Origin: Clostridia bacterium
Lineage (GTDB): Bacteria; Bacillota; Clostridia; Oscillospirales; Butyricicoccaceae
DNA: 64,000 bases
Reading direction: 5' to 3'
Assembly (NCBI GenBank): GCA_017408985.1
Contig: JAFQTO010000064.1
Location: forward strand, 16,258 to 80,257
The translations under genes and the position numbers were made by a program. Shown here one piece after another: positions 17,095-25,512 of the stretch. Positions within the stretch are counted from its first letter, which is position 1. Every line of letters begins with the position of its first letter. The notes beneath the pieces are model-generated. The model was not told where the DNA came from. It saw only the letters and a program-made list of their open reading frames with translations, and made no database searches.

Positions 17095-17609
17095 TGCTCT
17101 TCCTCCCCAAAAAACCTGTGCAGCCAACGGATCGCAAAGCAGACCGCCGCACCTGCGGGCACAGACAGAATGAGACTGCCCAGCAAAGTGAGCATTCCCG
17201 CGCCTGCGCTGAGACTGTATACCAGCTTGTAATAGAACACGTACTTGCAGGCTTCGGCAATGATGATGCACAAAGCGCCTGCCATAATGGGAAGCAGGAC
17301 GTTGCGGCGAAAATATTTGTCAAACAGCCAGCCCAGCACGACACCCGTAAGGGACAGGTACAGGCAGGCAAGTCCTTCAATGGTGATGCCGTGGACGGCA
17401 AGCAGCAGTCCCGAAAAAAATCCTACAGACCCCGCAAGATACGGCCCCTCGTACAGAGCCAGAGCGGTGACCAGAAACGGCAGAAAATCGGCTCGGGCAC
17501 TCCACAGAGTCAGCGAGGGGGTACGGGAGCTTTGCAGCACCAATAAGACTACGGCAGCAACGCCGTAGACCAGCCATTTGAGTACCGATTTGCGCTTAAA
17601 AAATGACAA
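17091..17609 (-). CDS. mreD: Rod shape-determining protein MreD
   Basis: The 172-residue protein is hydrophobic, with about five membrane segments, the usual size and topology of MreD. It is recognised mainly by context between mreC and the PBP2 gene and by its hydrophobic pattern with a conserved polar LFDKYF segment. MreD helps MreC and PBP2 direct side-wall synthesis. It lies 6 nt after mreC and overlaps PBP2 by 4 nt. Confidence 0.85.
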   Translation of the reverse strand: MSFFKRKSVLKWLVYGVAAVVLLVLQSSRTPSLTLWSARADFLPFLVTALALYEGPYLAGSVGFFSGLLLAVHGITIEGLACLYLSLTGVVLGWLFDKYFRRNVLLPIMAGALCIIIAEACKYVFYYKLVYSLSAGAGMLTLLGSLILSVPAGAAVCFAIRWLHRFFGEEEQ

Positions 17610-17615
17610 CTGTGT

Positions 17616-18452
17616 TCACTCCGTGATCTCAAAATCCTTGACGACGAATACCGTGTGCAGCTTATCTATATCCACAGCAGGCTCGATGATCGCATAGCTG
17701 GATATACCGTGCTCCTCACGCCTGACCTCCTTGACGGTGCCGACTATGACACCCTTGGGAAACTGCTCGGTTTTTCCGCTGGTCTCTATTATATCGCCCA
17801 CCTGCACGTCGGCGGTGTTCTTGAGGTAGGGCATCTTGACACATCCGTCGGATGCCAGCACGAAATCACCCTCCACCACCACAGCCTCACGGGTGCGCGA
17901 GACTATGCAGGCAAGCTTGGTCTCGATATTGATAAGGGTGATGACCTCGGCAGAGCGCAGAGACACCGAGCTTATATAGCCAACGAACCCCGCGTCGGTC
18001 ATAACGCAGTCGCCCGTTTCGATGCCGTCAAGGCTGCCGCGGTTTATGGTAAAGGTGCTTGTGTAGCCGTTTGTAACGGTGGATACCACCGAGCACATCT
18101 CAAACTCAAAATCGCTCCGCCGCTGTTTGAGCCCCGCAAGGCGCCTCAGTTCCTCGTTTTCGCTGACGGCGGCGTAGAATTCCGACTCTAATTTTTCGTA
18201 CTCAGATATCCGCGCAAGCAGGCGGGCATTTTCGCGCTCAAGGTCGTCATAGCCCTTAAAATAAGCAAAAAAGCCTCCTATCCCGTCGCCTACCCAGCTG
18301 ACGCCCTTTTCCAGAGGCGTAACTATAGCGCCCATCAGGTTGGTTATAGGCGTGGGTGACGGGGACACGAAGGCGTATATCATTATTCCAACAGACAGTA
18401 TGGCAAGAATGAAGCCGAACACAAAAATTTTTGACTTGAAAAGCTTACGCAT
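17616..18452 (-). CDS. mreC: Rod shape-determining protein MreC
   Basis: The 278-residue protein has a short cytoplasmic tail, one membrane helix (residues about 9-29), a coiled coil (residues about 65-105, with the LARISEYEKLESEFY segment) and two beta-barrel domains, as in MreC. It forms the periplasmic/extracellular side of the elongasome and activates PBP2. The start overlaps the end of maf by 8 nt. mreB, which normally sits directly upstream of mreC, is missing here. Confidence 0.92.
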   Translation of the reverse strand: MRKLFKSKIFVFGFILAILSVGIMIYAFVSPSPTPITNLMGAIVTPLEKGVSWVGDGIGGFFAYFKGYDDLERENARLLARISEYEKLESEFYAAVSENEELRRLAGLKQRRSDFEFEMCSVVSTVTNGYTSTFTINRGSLDGIETGDCVMTDAGFVGYISSVSLRSAEVITLINIETKLACIVSRTREAVVVEGDFVLASDGCVKMPYLKNTADVQVGDIIETSGKTEQFPKGVIVGTVKEVRREEHGISSYAIIEPAVDIDKLHTVFVVKDFEITE

Positions 18453-19005
18453 CTAAGCCGCTTCCTCCGATTGTATTCAAAAGGTGATAAAGTCTGCCCA
18501 CGGGCAGTCCCACCACGTTAAAATAATCTCCGCAAATACCTTTGACCAGCACGCAGCCTTTTCCCTGAATGCCGTACGCTCCTGCTTTGTCATAAGGCTC
18601 TTTCGTGTCCACGTACCGGTCTATAAGCTCCTCTGACAGCTCATAGAAGGTCACGTCGGTACGCTCACAGAAGGTGTGCGCTCCGCCGTTTTTCAGCACG
18701 GTGACGCCGGTGAACACCGAATGGGTCCTGCCCGACAGCTTGCGGAGCATATTTTTGGCATCCTCGGCGTCTTTGGGCTTGCCCAGGATCTCGCCGTCCA
18801 ATGCCACAACCGTGTCAGCGCCGATGACCGTATCCTCCGTGCCTGCCCTGCAGGCCTGCGCTTTGCGCTTTGACAGCTCACAGACCAGCTCCTCGGGGGA
18901 CGTGAGGGCACAGCTTTCGTCACAGTCGGTGGCTCTTACTTCGAAATCGCATATCTGCCCCAGCAGTTCGCGCCTGCGCGGGGATGCCGATGCAAGAATT
19001 ATCAT
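18445..19005 (-). CDS. maf: Maf family nucleoside triphosphate pyrophosphatase
   Basis: The 186-residue protein opens with the Maf signature ASASPRRRELL and has the GADTVV segment that carries the catalytic Asp. Members hydrolyse non-canonical or pyrimidine nucleoside triphosphates, typically dTTP and UTP, and overexpression blocks septation in Bacillus. Its place just before mreC is the common Firmicutes arrangement. Confidence 0.93.
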   Translation of the reverse strand: MIILASASPRRRELLGQICDFEVRATDCDESCALTSPEELVCELSKRKAQACRAGTEDTVIGADTVVALDGEILGKPKDAEDAKNMLRKLSGRTHSVFTGVTVLKNGGAHTFCERTDVTFYELSEELIDRYVDTKEPYDKAGAYGIQGKGCVLVKGICGDYFNVVGLPVGRLYHLLNTIGGSGLDA

Positions 19006-19025
19006 ATCAAACCTCTGTATCTATG

Positions 19026-21104
19026 TTATTGACCCCTGTAGTACATTCCTCGGGTTGCCCGCTCGGGGGTCATCTCGGTCTTGCCCATATAGGCTTCGAC
19101 CACGCGCAGGCACTCTTTGCTGTTCTCGGTAGTAAAGCAAAGGCGCAAAGTACGGCAGCCCAGACGCATATAATCGTCTTTTTTGTCTGCAAGCCACAGC
19201 TTTTCGGCATTGTACAGGGTGTTGCGGCAGCCTTTTTCGCTGAGGAGGGGGTAACTGCGTCCTGTTTTGTCGATAAGCGCCATAGAGCCGTTATGGCAGA
19301 TATGTACGCCGTGATGCTTGTGGATGATGCAGTTCTCGGTATACATAAGGGGCAGTCTTCCGTATATTATAAGCTCACAGTCAAGGCTCTGGGACAGCTC
19401 CTTTATCTGCATAAAACTCTGTTCAAAGCTCAGCGTGCAGCTGGAAAGACCAAGTGCTTTGACTTCTTTTATGCTCTGTGAATTGAGCAGGTTCATCCCG
19501 AAATCGCCTCTCAAGGTAAATCCCAACGGTGAAAGCAGCGCCGTCTGACCCAGACTGGTACACAGCACCTGACTGAGTCCTGCCTGCTTGAGCTCACGCA
19601 GAGCCATAAGCACCTCGGGCCACTGCTTATCCGATACCACTCTGTCCAGCACGGCGCAGGGGGTTATGCCGCGCTTCAGGAGCAGCTCGATTATTTTGGT
19701 ATCCTCGTGCATACGCCATATGGGCAGGTAAACTATCTGAGGTCTGAGGTCCAGTATCTCGGGGGTTATCTGCTCGGTCTTGAGAAAAGACAATGCTATC
19801 TCCGGTGCCTGCGCAAAGGAAAGCCGCTTAAGTCCCGGCTGCCAGTTGCCCTCAACACGCTCGGGCGACTGTTTGCGCTTGGCACTCAACATGTCAAGGC
19901 AGGCACGGCGCATAGCGCTGACTGCGGCAGGGGTTATCCTGAGCCCCTCCTCTATATCTATCTGACAGTTGTCAAGATAGAACACCGTCTTGTCGGTCTT
20001 GCTCAAAAGGGCACGTATCTCCTGCTTGGAGGTAGCTTTTTTGCCCGATTGGGCGGCAGGCGAGCGGGAGACAGCTTCGTTGCCGTCGCCGTCACAGCAG
20101 ACGAGGGTTATATCCTCGCCTGCGCGGGCAGAAAACAGCATATCCACGGCCACAAGTGGCTTTTCGCCCTCGCCCTGATAGAGCTTGCGGGCGTCAGCAT
20201 AGGCGCTTCTTGCTTCGCGCTCGGGGGCAGGGTTGGGCGAGCCGAACATACAAACGCCCTTTTCGCCCTTTATGTAGGAGTCGCTGAAGCCCTCACGTGA
20301 AAACAGACTCTCCAGTCTGAGCATATCGGCTTTTGAGGGAGGAGTGCCGGTTTTCAGACAGCTGCTGTACATAGAGCAGAGCATAGCCGTGTATTCGGGC
20401 CGCTTGGCGGTGCAGTCGATTACAGCGGCGGCAACGCCCGCCCGTTTAAGGTCACCCAGATGGTTCGCAAGACACATATCCTTGAGGCTGAGATGCTCGC
20501 CCGGTGCGTCGCCGAAATAGGAGTAGGCAGTGCGGCAGGGATGCATACACTGGCCCCTGCTGGCAGGGCGGGACGCTACCGCTGTGGACATATAGCACTG
20601 ACCCGAATAGGAAACGCATTGCTCACCGTGGCAGAACGCCTGAGTCTCTATATCGGTACGCTCACTGATGAACCGCATCTGCTCGGCGCTTAATTCACGG
20701 GCAAGGGTGATGCGGGACAGACCCAGCTTCTGCGCGGCAAGTGCGCCCGCAAGATCGTGTACCGCCAGCCCCTCCGAGCCGAATATGGGCAGCTGAGGTG
20801 CCTGCTGTCTGATGACACGCACCAGACCCAGGTCACCGACAACGGCGGCATCGGCACCCGATGCGTTGATAATACGCACAAGGTCACGGTGACGGAGCAG
20901 GTCGCTGTCGGTGCAGAGAGCACCGAAATAAACGTAGCTTTTGACTCCGCGCAGACGGCAGTATCTGAAAGCCTCCTGCAGTTCGGAAACAGAGAAGCAG
21001 TCTTTGGCGCAGCCGTCGGGAGCGCAAAGGTATACTCCGTCAGCCCCGGTCTGCACCGCGGCTGCGAGGGATTCTGTTGAACTGACTCTGACAAGAAGCT
21101 GCAT
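19026..21104 (-). CDS. Peptidase U32 family protein (RlhA/YhbU-like, with DUF3656-type extension)
   Basis: The 692-residue protein has an N-terminal U32 TIM-barrel and the family signature CHGEQCVSYSGQCYMS (residues about 158-173), with a second CxxxC pair (QCMHPC), which together bind a 4Fe-4S cluster. A long C-terminal half matches the extended U32 form with a DUF3656-like region. Studied relatives are tRNA or 23S rRNA hydroxylases (TrhP, RlhA) and not true collagenases, so an RNA-modification role is likely. It sits between zapA and maf. Confidence 0.88.
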   Translation of the reverse strand: MQLLVRVSSTESLAAAVQTGADGVYLCAPDGCAKDCFSVSELQEAFRYCRLRGVKSYVYFGALCTDSDLLRHRDLVRIINASGADAAVVGDLGLVRVIRQQAPQLPIFGSEGLAVHDLAGALAAQKLGLSRITLARELSAEQMRFISERTDIETQAFCHGEQCVSYSGQCYMSTAVASRPASRGQCMHPCRTAYSYFGDAPGEHLSLKDMCLANHLGDLKRAGVAAAVIDCTAKRPEYTAMLCSMYSSCLKTGTPPSKADMLRLESLFSREGFSDSYIKGEKGVCMFGSPNPAPEREARSAYADARKLYQGEGEKPLVAVDMLFSARAGEDITLVCCDGDGNEAVSRSPAAQSGKKATSKQEIRALLSKTDKTVFYLDNCQIDIEEGLRITPAAVSAMRRACLDMLSAKRKQSPERVEGNWQPGLKRLSFAQAPEIALSFLKTEQITPEILDLRPQIVYLPIWRMHEDTKIIELLLKRGITPCAVLDRVVSDKQWPEVLMALRELKQAGLSQVLCTSLGQTALLSPLGFTLRGDFGMNLLNSQSIKEVKALGLSSCTLSFEQSFMQIKELSQSLDCELIIYGRLPLMYTENCIIHKHHGVHICHNGSMALIDKTGRSYPLLSEKGCRNTLYNAEKLWLADKKDDYMRLGCRTLRLCFTTENSKECLRVVEAYMGKTEMTPERATRGMYYRGQ

Positions 21105-21134
21105 CTCTACACTCCCGAAAAATATTGGACAGGC

Positions 21135-21428
21135 TTACTTGCGCTTATTGAGGCGGTTGAGCTGTGCGCGAAGCTCGGCACACTCTTTGGTATAGTCCTT
21201 GAGCTGTTCGCGCAGACCCTCGCTCATAGCAAGAGCCTTGTAATACTTGTCTGCGATATTCATAGCCGCAAGCACGGCAGATGTCATGGACGAAAAGGGC
21301 GTGGCAGCCTTGATGCTGTCTATCTCCTTGTCCACGAGTGCGGCGTTTTTGCGGATGTATTCTTCACTTTCTTCCGCCACTACGGTGTAGGGCAGTCCGT
21401 CGATAGTAACAACTACGCGATTGAGCAT
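21135..21428 (-). CDS. zapA: Cell division protein ZapA
   Basis: This 97-residue protein has the ZapA layout, a short beta-alpha head (RVVVTIDGLPYTV) then a long C-terminal coiled coil with LNIADKYYKA-type heptads ending in RAQLNRLNKRK. ZapA bundles FtsZ filaments. The start at 21428 has a GGGAGGGG site 5 nt upstream; an in-frame TTG overlapping that site is not used. It is the first gene of the run that continues through the cell-shape genes to aspS. Confidence 0.87.
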   Translation of the reverse strand: MLNRVVVTIDGLPYTVVAEESEEYIRKNAALVDKEIDSIKAATPFSSMTSAVLAAMNIADKYYKALAMSEGLREQLKDYTKECAELRAQLNRLNKRK

Positions 21429-21472
21429 ATTGTCCCCTCCCAAACTTATTTTTCTTTTCTATACAGTTCTAT

Positions 21473-21501
21473 ACATTATACATTCTATCACACATTTGCA
21501 A
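21473..21501 (-). promoter_or_regulatory. Possible zapA promoter
   Basis: On the minus strand TTGCAA (21501-21496) and TAATGT (21478-21473) are 17 bp apart; a better -10 (TATAAT, 21480-21475) has only 15 bp spacing. Either could drive zapA. Confidence 0.4.
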
Positions 21502-21550
21502 AAAATAAAAGAGCTATATAAAAGTTTACGAACAATATTTTGTTTTTTTG

Positions 21551-21579
21551 TTGCCCGACAGATCGACGGGTGATACAAT
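21551..21579 (+). promoter_or_regulatory. Promoter of the CYTH-domain gene
   Basis: TTGCCC (21551-21556) and TACAAT (21574-21579) are 17 bp apart; the start codon lies 22 bp further on, with an AGAGGTG ribosome site. Confidence 0.55.
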
Positions 21580-21600
21580 ATGTAGTATAGAGGTGATAAT

Positions 21601-22320
21601 ATGGAGATAGAGATCAAATTAGCTCCCGTGCCGGGTGAAACGGGGCGCCGCATCATCGAAAGCGAGCCCATATACACAGGTGAAAGCTCGGTCATAGAGA
21701 TGAACGCATCCTATTACGATACCCCGTCGCGGGCGCTGAAAAAGCAGGGTGTTTCTCTGCGTTTAAGGCGCGAAAACGACGTGAGCGTGTGCTGTCTCAA
21801 GATGCGGGTAAGCGACATTGCGCGGCAGGAGTTTGAGGTGCGCGCAGGCAGTATCGCGGAGGGTATAGCGGCGCTCTGCGCTCTTGACGGCATCTCAGGC
21901 GAGATAAAAACCCTCATCACCACCGCGCCTCTCGAGTGTCTGTATTCATCCCGCTACCTCCGTCTGTGCCGTTTGGCAAGCTCAAACGGTTCTCTTATTG
22001 AGGTAGCGTACGACAAAGGCGAGCTGTACAGAGGTGAACTTAGCTGTGCAGTCAGCGAGGTGGAGTTGGAGCTCAAAGAGGGTGAGGCCGCCGAGTTGGA
22101 GGCACTCTGCGCCTATCTGCAGGCAAAATATCTCCTCACACGTTCAAACAGCACCAAAGCAGGCAGGGCAAGCGCGCTGACGGAGGAAAATTTCGGCGTG
22201 CTGGCGGTATCTGACCCTGCGGCATCCGTGGAGGATACGTATCAGGCGTATCTTATGGGCGCACTGTGGAAAAAGCAGAGCGCAGAGGGTGTCGAGTACC
22301 GCAAATCGGGCAAATATTGA
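21601..22320 (+). CDS. CYTH domain-containing protein
   Basis: The 239-residue protein starts with the CYTH signature ExExK (EIEIK, residues 2-6) and continues with alternating charged strand motifs (SLRLRREN, EVELELKEG, the latter an ExExE pattern) that line the triphosphate tunnel. Relatives are inorganic triphosphatases, thiamine triphosphatases or adenylate cyclases. No CHAD domain is fused. The substrate cannot be read from the sequence, but inorganic triphosphatase is the common activity of bacterial forms. Confidence 0.85.
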   Translation: MEIEIKLAPVPGETGRRIIESEPIYTGESSVIEMNASYYDTPSRALKKQGVSLRLRRENDVSVCCLKMRVSDIARQEFEVRAGSIAEGIAALCALDGISGEIKTLITTAPLECLYSSRYLRLCRLASSNGSLIEVAYDKGELYRGELSCAVSEVELELKEGEAAELEALCAYLQAKYLLTRSNSTKAGRASALTEENFGVLAVSDPAASVEDTYQAYLMGALWKKQSAEGVEYRKSGKY

Positions 22321-22346
22321 ACCTATCCTCTCTACACATAAACAAC

Positions 22347-22377
22347 AAACCCCCGGCAGAGCTTCTGTCGGGGGTTT
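22347..22377. terminator. Bidirectional terminator between CYTH gene and pta
   Basis: AAACCCCCGGCAGA (22347-22360) pairs with TCTGTCGGGGGTTT (22364-22377) with one G-U pair, lying between two converging genes. Confidence 0.8.
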
Positions 22378-22391
22378 GACATTTATTAAAC

Positions 22392-23393
22392 TCAGCTGAG
22401 TGCGGCGGTGATGATAGCCATCTTGTAGACTTCGTCAGCGTTGCAGCCGCGGCTCAGATCGTTGATGGGAGCGTTGAGACCCTGCAGGATGGGGCCGTAT
22501 GCCTCAAAGCCGCCCAGACGCTGTGCGATCTTATAGCCGATGTTGCCTGCCTCGATGTTGGGGAAGATAAAGGTGTTGGCATAGCCTGCGACCTTGGAGC
22601 CGGGGAACTTGAGCTGGCCGACTTCGGGTGCGACTGCTGCGTCAAACTGCATCTCGCCGTCGATGTTGATCTCGGGAGCCTTTTCTTTGACTACCAGAGT
22701 TGCGTCGTGGCTCAGCTTGACCGTTCCGCCCTTACCGGAACCGTTGGTGGAGAAGGAGAGCATAGCGACCTTGGGATCGATGCCGAATACCTTGGCGGTA
22801 TTTGCGGTCTCGATAGCGACCTCTGCCAGCTTCTGTGCGGCGGTAACGGTGACGTTGCCTTCCTTGTCAAGGGTATCTTCGTAGCTCAGGTTGATAGCGC
22901 AGTCGCCCATAGCGATCTTCTCGTCGCCGCGGACCATAATAAAGCAGGAAGATACCAGATTTGCGCCCTTCTTGGTCTTGACCAGCTGGAGAGCGGGACG
23001 TACGGTGTCAGCGGTGGAGTAGGTTGCGCCGCCCAGCAGGCAGTCAGCCTTGCCGGCCTTGACCAGCATAGTGCCGAAGTAGTTGCCCTTGCTCAGTGCT
23101 GCCTTGCACTCCTCAGCGCTCATCTTGCCCTTGCGCAGCTCGACCATAGCGTTGACCAGAGAATCCATCTCGGCATAGGCAGCGGGATCGATGATCTCGA
23201 TACCTTCGATGTCAAATCCGCCCTTTGCGGCAGCTGCCTTGACCTCGTCAACGTTGCCGATGAGCAGGGGGGTCAAAAAGCCGCCTTCTTTGAGACGAGC
23301 GGTTGCTTCCAGAATACGGGCGTCGTGGCCCTCGGTGAATACGATGGTGCGCTTCTTGTCAGCTTTGAGCTGAGCGATAAGTTTGTCAAACAT
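22392..23393 (-). CDS. pta: Phosphate acetyltransferase
   Basis: The 333-residue protein is of the PTA/PTB family and has the size of short bacterial phosphotransacetylases; segments such as FTEGHD near the start, GANLVSSCFIM mid-protein and the C-terminal GPILQGLNAPINDLSRGC are typical. It converts acetyl-CoA and phosphate to acetyl phosphate for ATP formation in acetate fermentation. The acetate kinase gene is not adjacent. The start at 23393 has GGAGG 8 nt before it and a strong promoter lies upstream. Confidence 0.94.
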   Translation of the reverse strand: MFDKLIAQLKADKKRTIVFTEGHDARILEATARLKEGGFLTPLLIGNVDEVKAAAAKGGFDIEGIEIIDPAAYAEMDSLVNAMVELRKGKMSAEECKAALSKGNYFGTMLVKAGKADCLLGGATYSTADTVRPALQLVKTKKGANLVSSCFIMVRGDEKIAMGDCAINLSYEDTLDKEGNVTVTAAQKLAEVAIETANTAKVFGIDPKVAMLSFSTNGSGKGGTVKLSHDATLVVKEKAPEINIDGEMQFDAAVAPEVGQLKFPGSKVAGYANTFIFPNIEAGNIGYKIAQRLGGFEAYGPILQGLNAPINDLSRGCNADEVYKMAIITAALS

Positions 23394-23425
23394 TGTAATA
23401 ACCTCCAAAAATTGTCTTTTGTACT

Positions 23426-23454
23426 ATTATACACCTACCCTGCGCCGTTCTCAA
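23426..23454 (-). promoter_or_regulatory. Promoter of pta
   Basis: On the minus strand TTGAGA (23454-23449), a 17-bp spacer and a consensus TATAAT (23431-23426) lie 32 bp before the start codon, consistent with strong expression of a fermentation enzyme. Confidence 0.75.
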
Positions 23455-23472
23455 GATATTTAAGCAACTTTT

Positions 23473-23574
23473 TTAGCCCATTACGCACAAAAGCCACACA
23501 AAAACGGTCACCGCACTGCCCGCGAGAAACCCCAGCACCGCCGAGGCGATAAGATCTTTAAGCGAATATCTCAC
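23473..23574 (-). CDS. Small single-pass membrane protein overlapping the end of spoIIE
   Basis: A 33-codon ORF starts at a GTG whose bases form a GTGA overlap with the spoIIE stop codon. GGAGGGG lies 5 nt before the start, inside spoIIE. The product begins RYSLKDLIASAV and is a single hydrophobic helix (about residues 7-31), ending LLCVMG. Coupling geometry, ribosome site and composition suggest a real gene; no family is recognised. Confidence 0.6.
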   Translation of the reverse strand: MRYSLKDLIASAVLGFLAGSAVTVFVWLLCVMG

Positions 23575-25325
23575 TCACGCCCCTCCGATACGGTGATCAC
23601 CGCCGCCGTCATATCGTCGCTTGCCCTGCCCGAGGTCATACACGCGCACAGACGTCGGGCGTCAAGCTCGATATCACCCGGCAGGCTTGCACCGTCGGTC
23701 ATCATAATTATTCTGTCGCCCGGGGCAAGCACACAGCTGAGCACCACTCCTTCGCCGCCTAACCCCGCAGGCAGAGACTGCTTCCACACACTTTGTACCT
23801 TGCCGCCCCGGACTATATAGGATGGCTGTGCCCCGTACTTGACGAACACGCAATGTCCCGATATCAGATCTATCTCCACCATATCAAGGGTGGTAAACCC
23901 CGAAACGTCCACGTTGGTCTGCAGTACGTTCTCCACCGCCTCTGCCGCCGCCGACAAAGATACCCCTGCCCTGACGAGGCCCATAACGGCATCGGCTGAC
24001 GCCTGACTGAGCCGTGCCGCCGCCTCGCCCGTACCCATTCCGTCGGAGAGTATGACTATCTGCCGTCTGTCGGGGGTCATTATGAACTTACAGCAGTCGC
24101 CGCACACCCCCTCGCCTCTGCAGGGAGCGCTTGAGCTCACCACCTCGGCGCTTATCCGTCTGTCCATATAGTACCGCAGTACCTTTCCGCTCTCGGTGTC
24201 GACACATTCACCGCCACGAAGGGCGCACCCCAGAGCAAGAGCCAGACTGTCACCCACAGCGACCGCGTCCTCGGCGTGCCATTTGCGGGGCAGGGGCAGT
24301 TCTATGACGGCACGGTCCCGCTCACAGCTTACCCGACATTCACCTGCGCACAGATAGCTTTTTGCCACGCGGTCGACTTTTTTGTACACCTGCTCCAAAA
24401 ACTCCCCACGCGCGCCCTTTCCGTCCTCGGCGTCACGGAGCAGCATCGCCACGCTGTCGTACTGCTTCTTCATCATCAGACTGTCGGTATGCCTGCTCCT
24501 GCGGGCGGTCTCACGGGAGCGCAGGGCGGAATACTGCTTGTTGAGCTGCCGGCACAAAAGCTGCGGGCGCAGACATTTTTGCGCTAACGGCTGAGGCAGA
24601 CTGCTCTCCCCTATCGCTCCCTCGGTCTGCAAAATACGGTCTATCTGTCCCACCGCCCTGCGCGTTGCGGTGTAATCGGTGCTCCAACAGCTTTTTACAT
24701 TGTTGCAGGAGGCGCAGACGGTGTCAAACGCCCATTCAAGGGCGTTGCCTCTGTCACTCCTTTTGACCTCGCCCTTTAATGTGTCCACCATACCGCCAAG
24801 CTTCTCCAGCGCGTCGGAAATAGGTATACAGCCGCTTTTTTCGCTCTCACAGCGCACGGCGTCGGCGGGCTTTTCCCTCTCTGCGGCGTATTCCTCTGCC
24901 GCCGCGGTCAAAAGCGCCGTGAACACGCCTTCGAGCAGCAGGTTTACGGTCCTTCCTATCCCGTAGGGCATTACGGCGGGAGCTTTGACGCATATGACCG
25001 ACAGCATAACGCACACGGGCATAAACAGCCGATGTCTGCCCACTGCCGTGTCGCGCAGTACCAGTCGGCAGGAAAAACATATCATAATAGCGGCTGCGTA
25101 CAGCACTCCGCCCTGCTTAAGCCACAGGATACTGCCCAAAAACGCGCCCGCGCAGGCATAGGCGTCTTTGAACCCGCCCATTCCGCAGGCTATACCCAGC
25201 GGCCGCCACTCTCCCAGCTGTGCCCCCGCAAGGATAAAGCCGAGGGAGAACCTCAAAACGGCTTTGAATACCGCTTTGTCGACCGTTTTGCACAGCTTGT
25301 CCAGAGTCTTTTGAAGCGTTGCCAT
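23571..25325 (-). CDS. spoIIE: SpoIIE-family serine phosphatase, short form
   Basis: SpoIIE dephosphorylates SpoIIAA in the forespore and so activates sigma-F. The 584-residue protein has a C-terminal PP2C/SpoIIE phosphatase domain with LSDGMGTGEAA (about residue 425) and a later MMTDGAS motif for metal binding, a central Cys-containing regulatory region (VCASCNNVKSCW) and an N-terminal membrane part with only about four helices, against ten in Bacillus subtilis SpoIIE. The assignment to SpoIIE, as opposed to another PP2C phosphatase, rests on this membrane-central-PP2C layout. Confidence 0.85.
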   Translation of the reverse strand: MATLQKTLDKLCKTVDKAVFKAVLRFSLGFILAGAQLGEWRPLGIACGMGGFKDAYACAGAFLGSILWLKQGGVLYAAAIMICFSCRLVLRDTAVGRHRLFMPVCVMLSVICVKAPAVMPYGIGRTVNLLLEGVFTALLTAAAEEYAAEREKPADAVRCESEKSGCIPISDALEKLGGMVDTLKGEVKRSDRGNALEWAFDTVCASCNNVKSCWSTDYTATRRAVGQIDRILQTEGAIGESSLPQPLAQKCLRPQLLCRQLNKQYSALRSRETARRSRHTDSLMMKKQYDSVAMLLRDAEDGKGARGEFLEQVYKKVDRVAKSYLCAGECRVSCERDRAVIELPLPRKWHAEDAVAVGDSLALALGCALRGGECVDTESGKVLRYYMDRRISAEVVSSSAPCRGEGVCGDCCKFIMTPDRRQIVILSDGMGTGEAAARLSQASADAVMGLVRAGVSLSAAAEAVENVLQTNVDVSGFTTLDMVEIDLISGHCVFVKYGAQPSYIVRGGKVQSVWKQSLPAGLGGEGVVLSCVLAPGDRIIMMTDGASLPGDIELDARRLCACMTSGRASDDMTAAVITVSEGRE

Positions 25326-25420
25326 AGTATCATCCCTTTTGCACTGTTTGGTATGATAATATCCTCAAAAGTGCGCGGAAAAGGACGGGAAATAAAGGCG
25401 CAAAAGGGAAATAAAACGGC

Positions 25421-25449
25421 TTGACAGAAGGGATTTGCAGGCGCATAAT
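25421..25449 (+). promoter_or_regulatory. Promoter of the symporter/ceramidase-like operon
   Basis: TTGACA (25421-25426) and CATAAT (25444-25449) are 17 bp apart. The predicted transcript starts near 25456, which rules out the open-frame start at 25435 and favours a start at 25498 or 25513. Confidence 0.65.
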
Positions 25450-25512
25450 AACACTAAAAGTACTTTTTCCTTCTTACGGAAAGCGAGATGGATTATCGTG
25501 ACTTTATCGGGT

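Noticed and set aside
17095..17271. N-terminal extension of PBP2 to 17271
   Set aside because: The extension overlaps mreD entirely, reads as low-complexity non-membrane sequence, and the GTG at 17094 has a proper GGAGGAA site and gives a normal PBP2 N-terminus.
25435..25512. Upstream start of the symporter at 25435
   Set aside because: It lies within the promoter, before the predicted start of transcription, and adds a polar stretch not found in this family.
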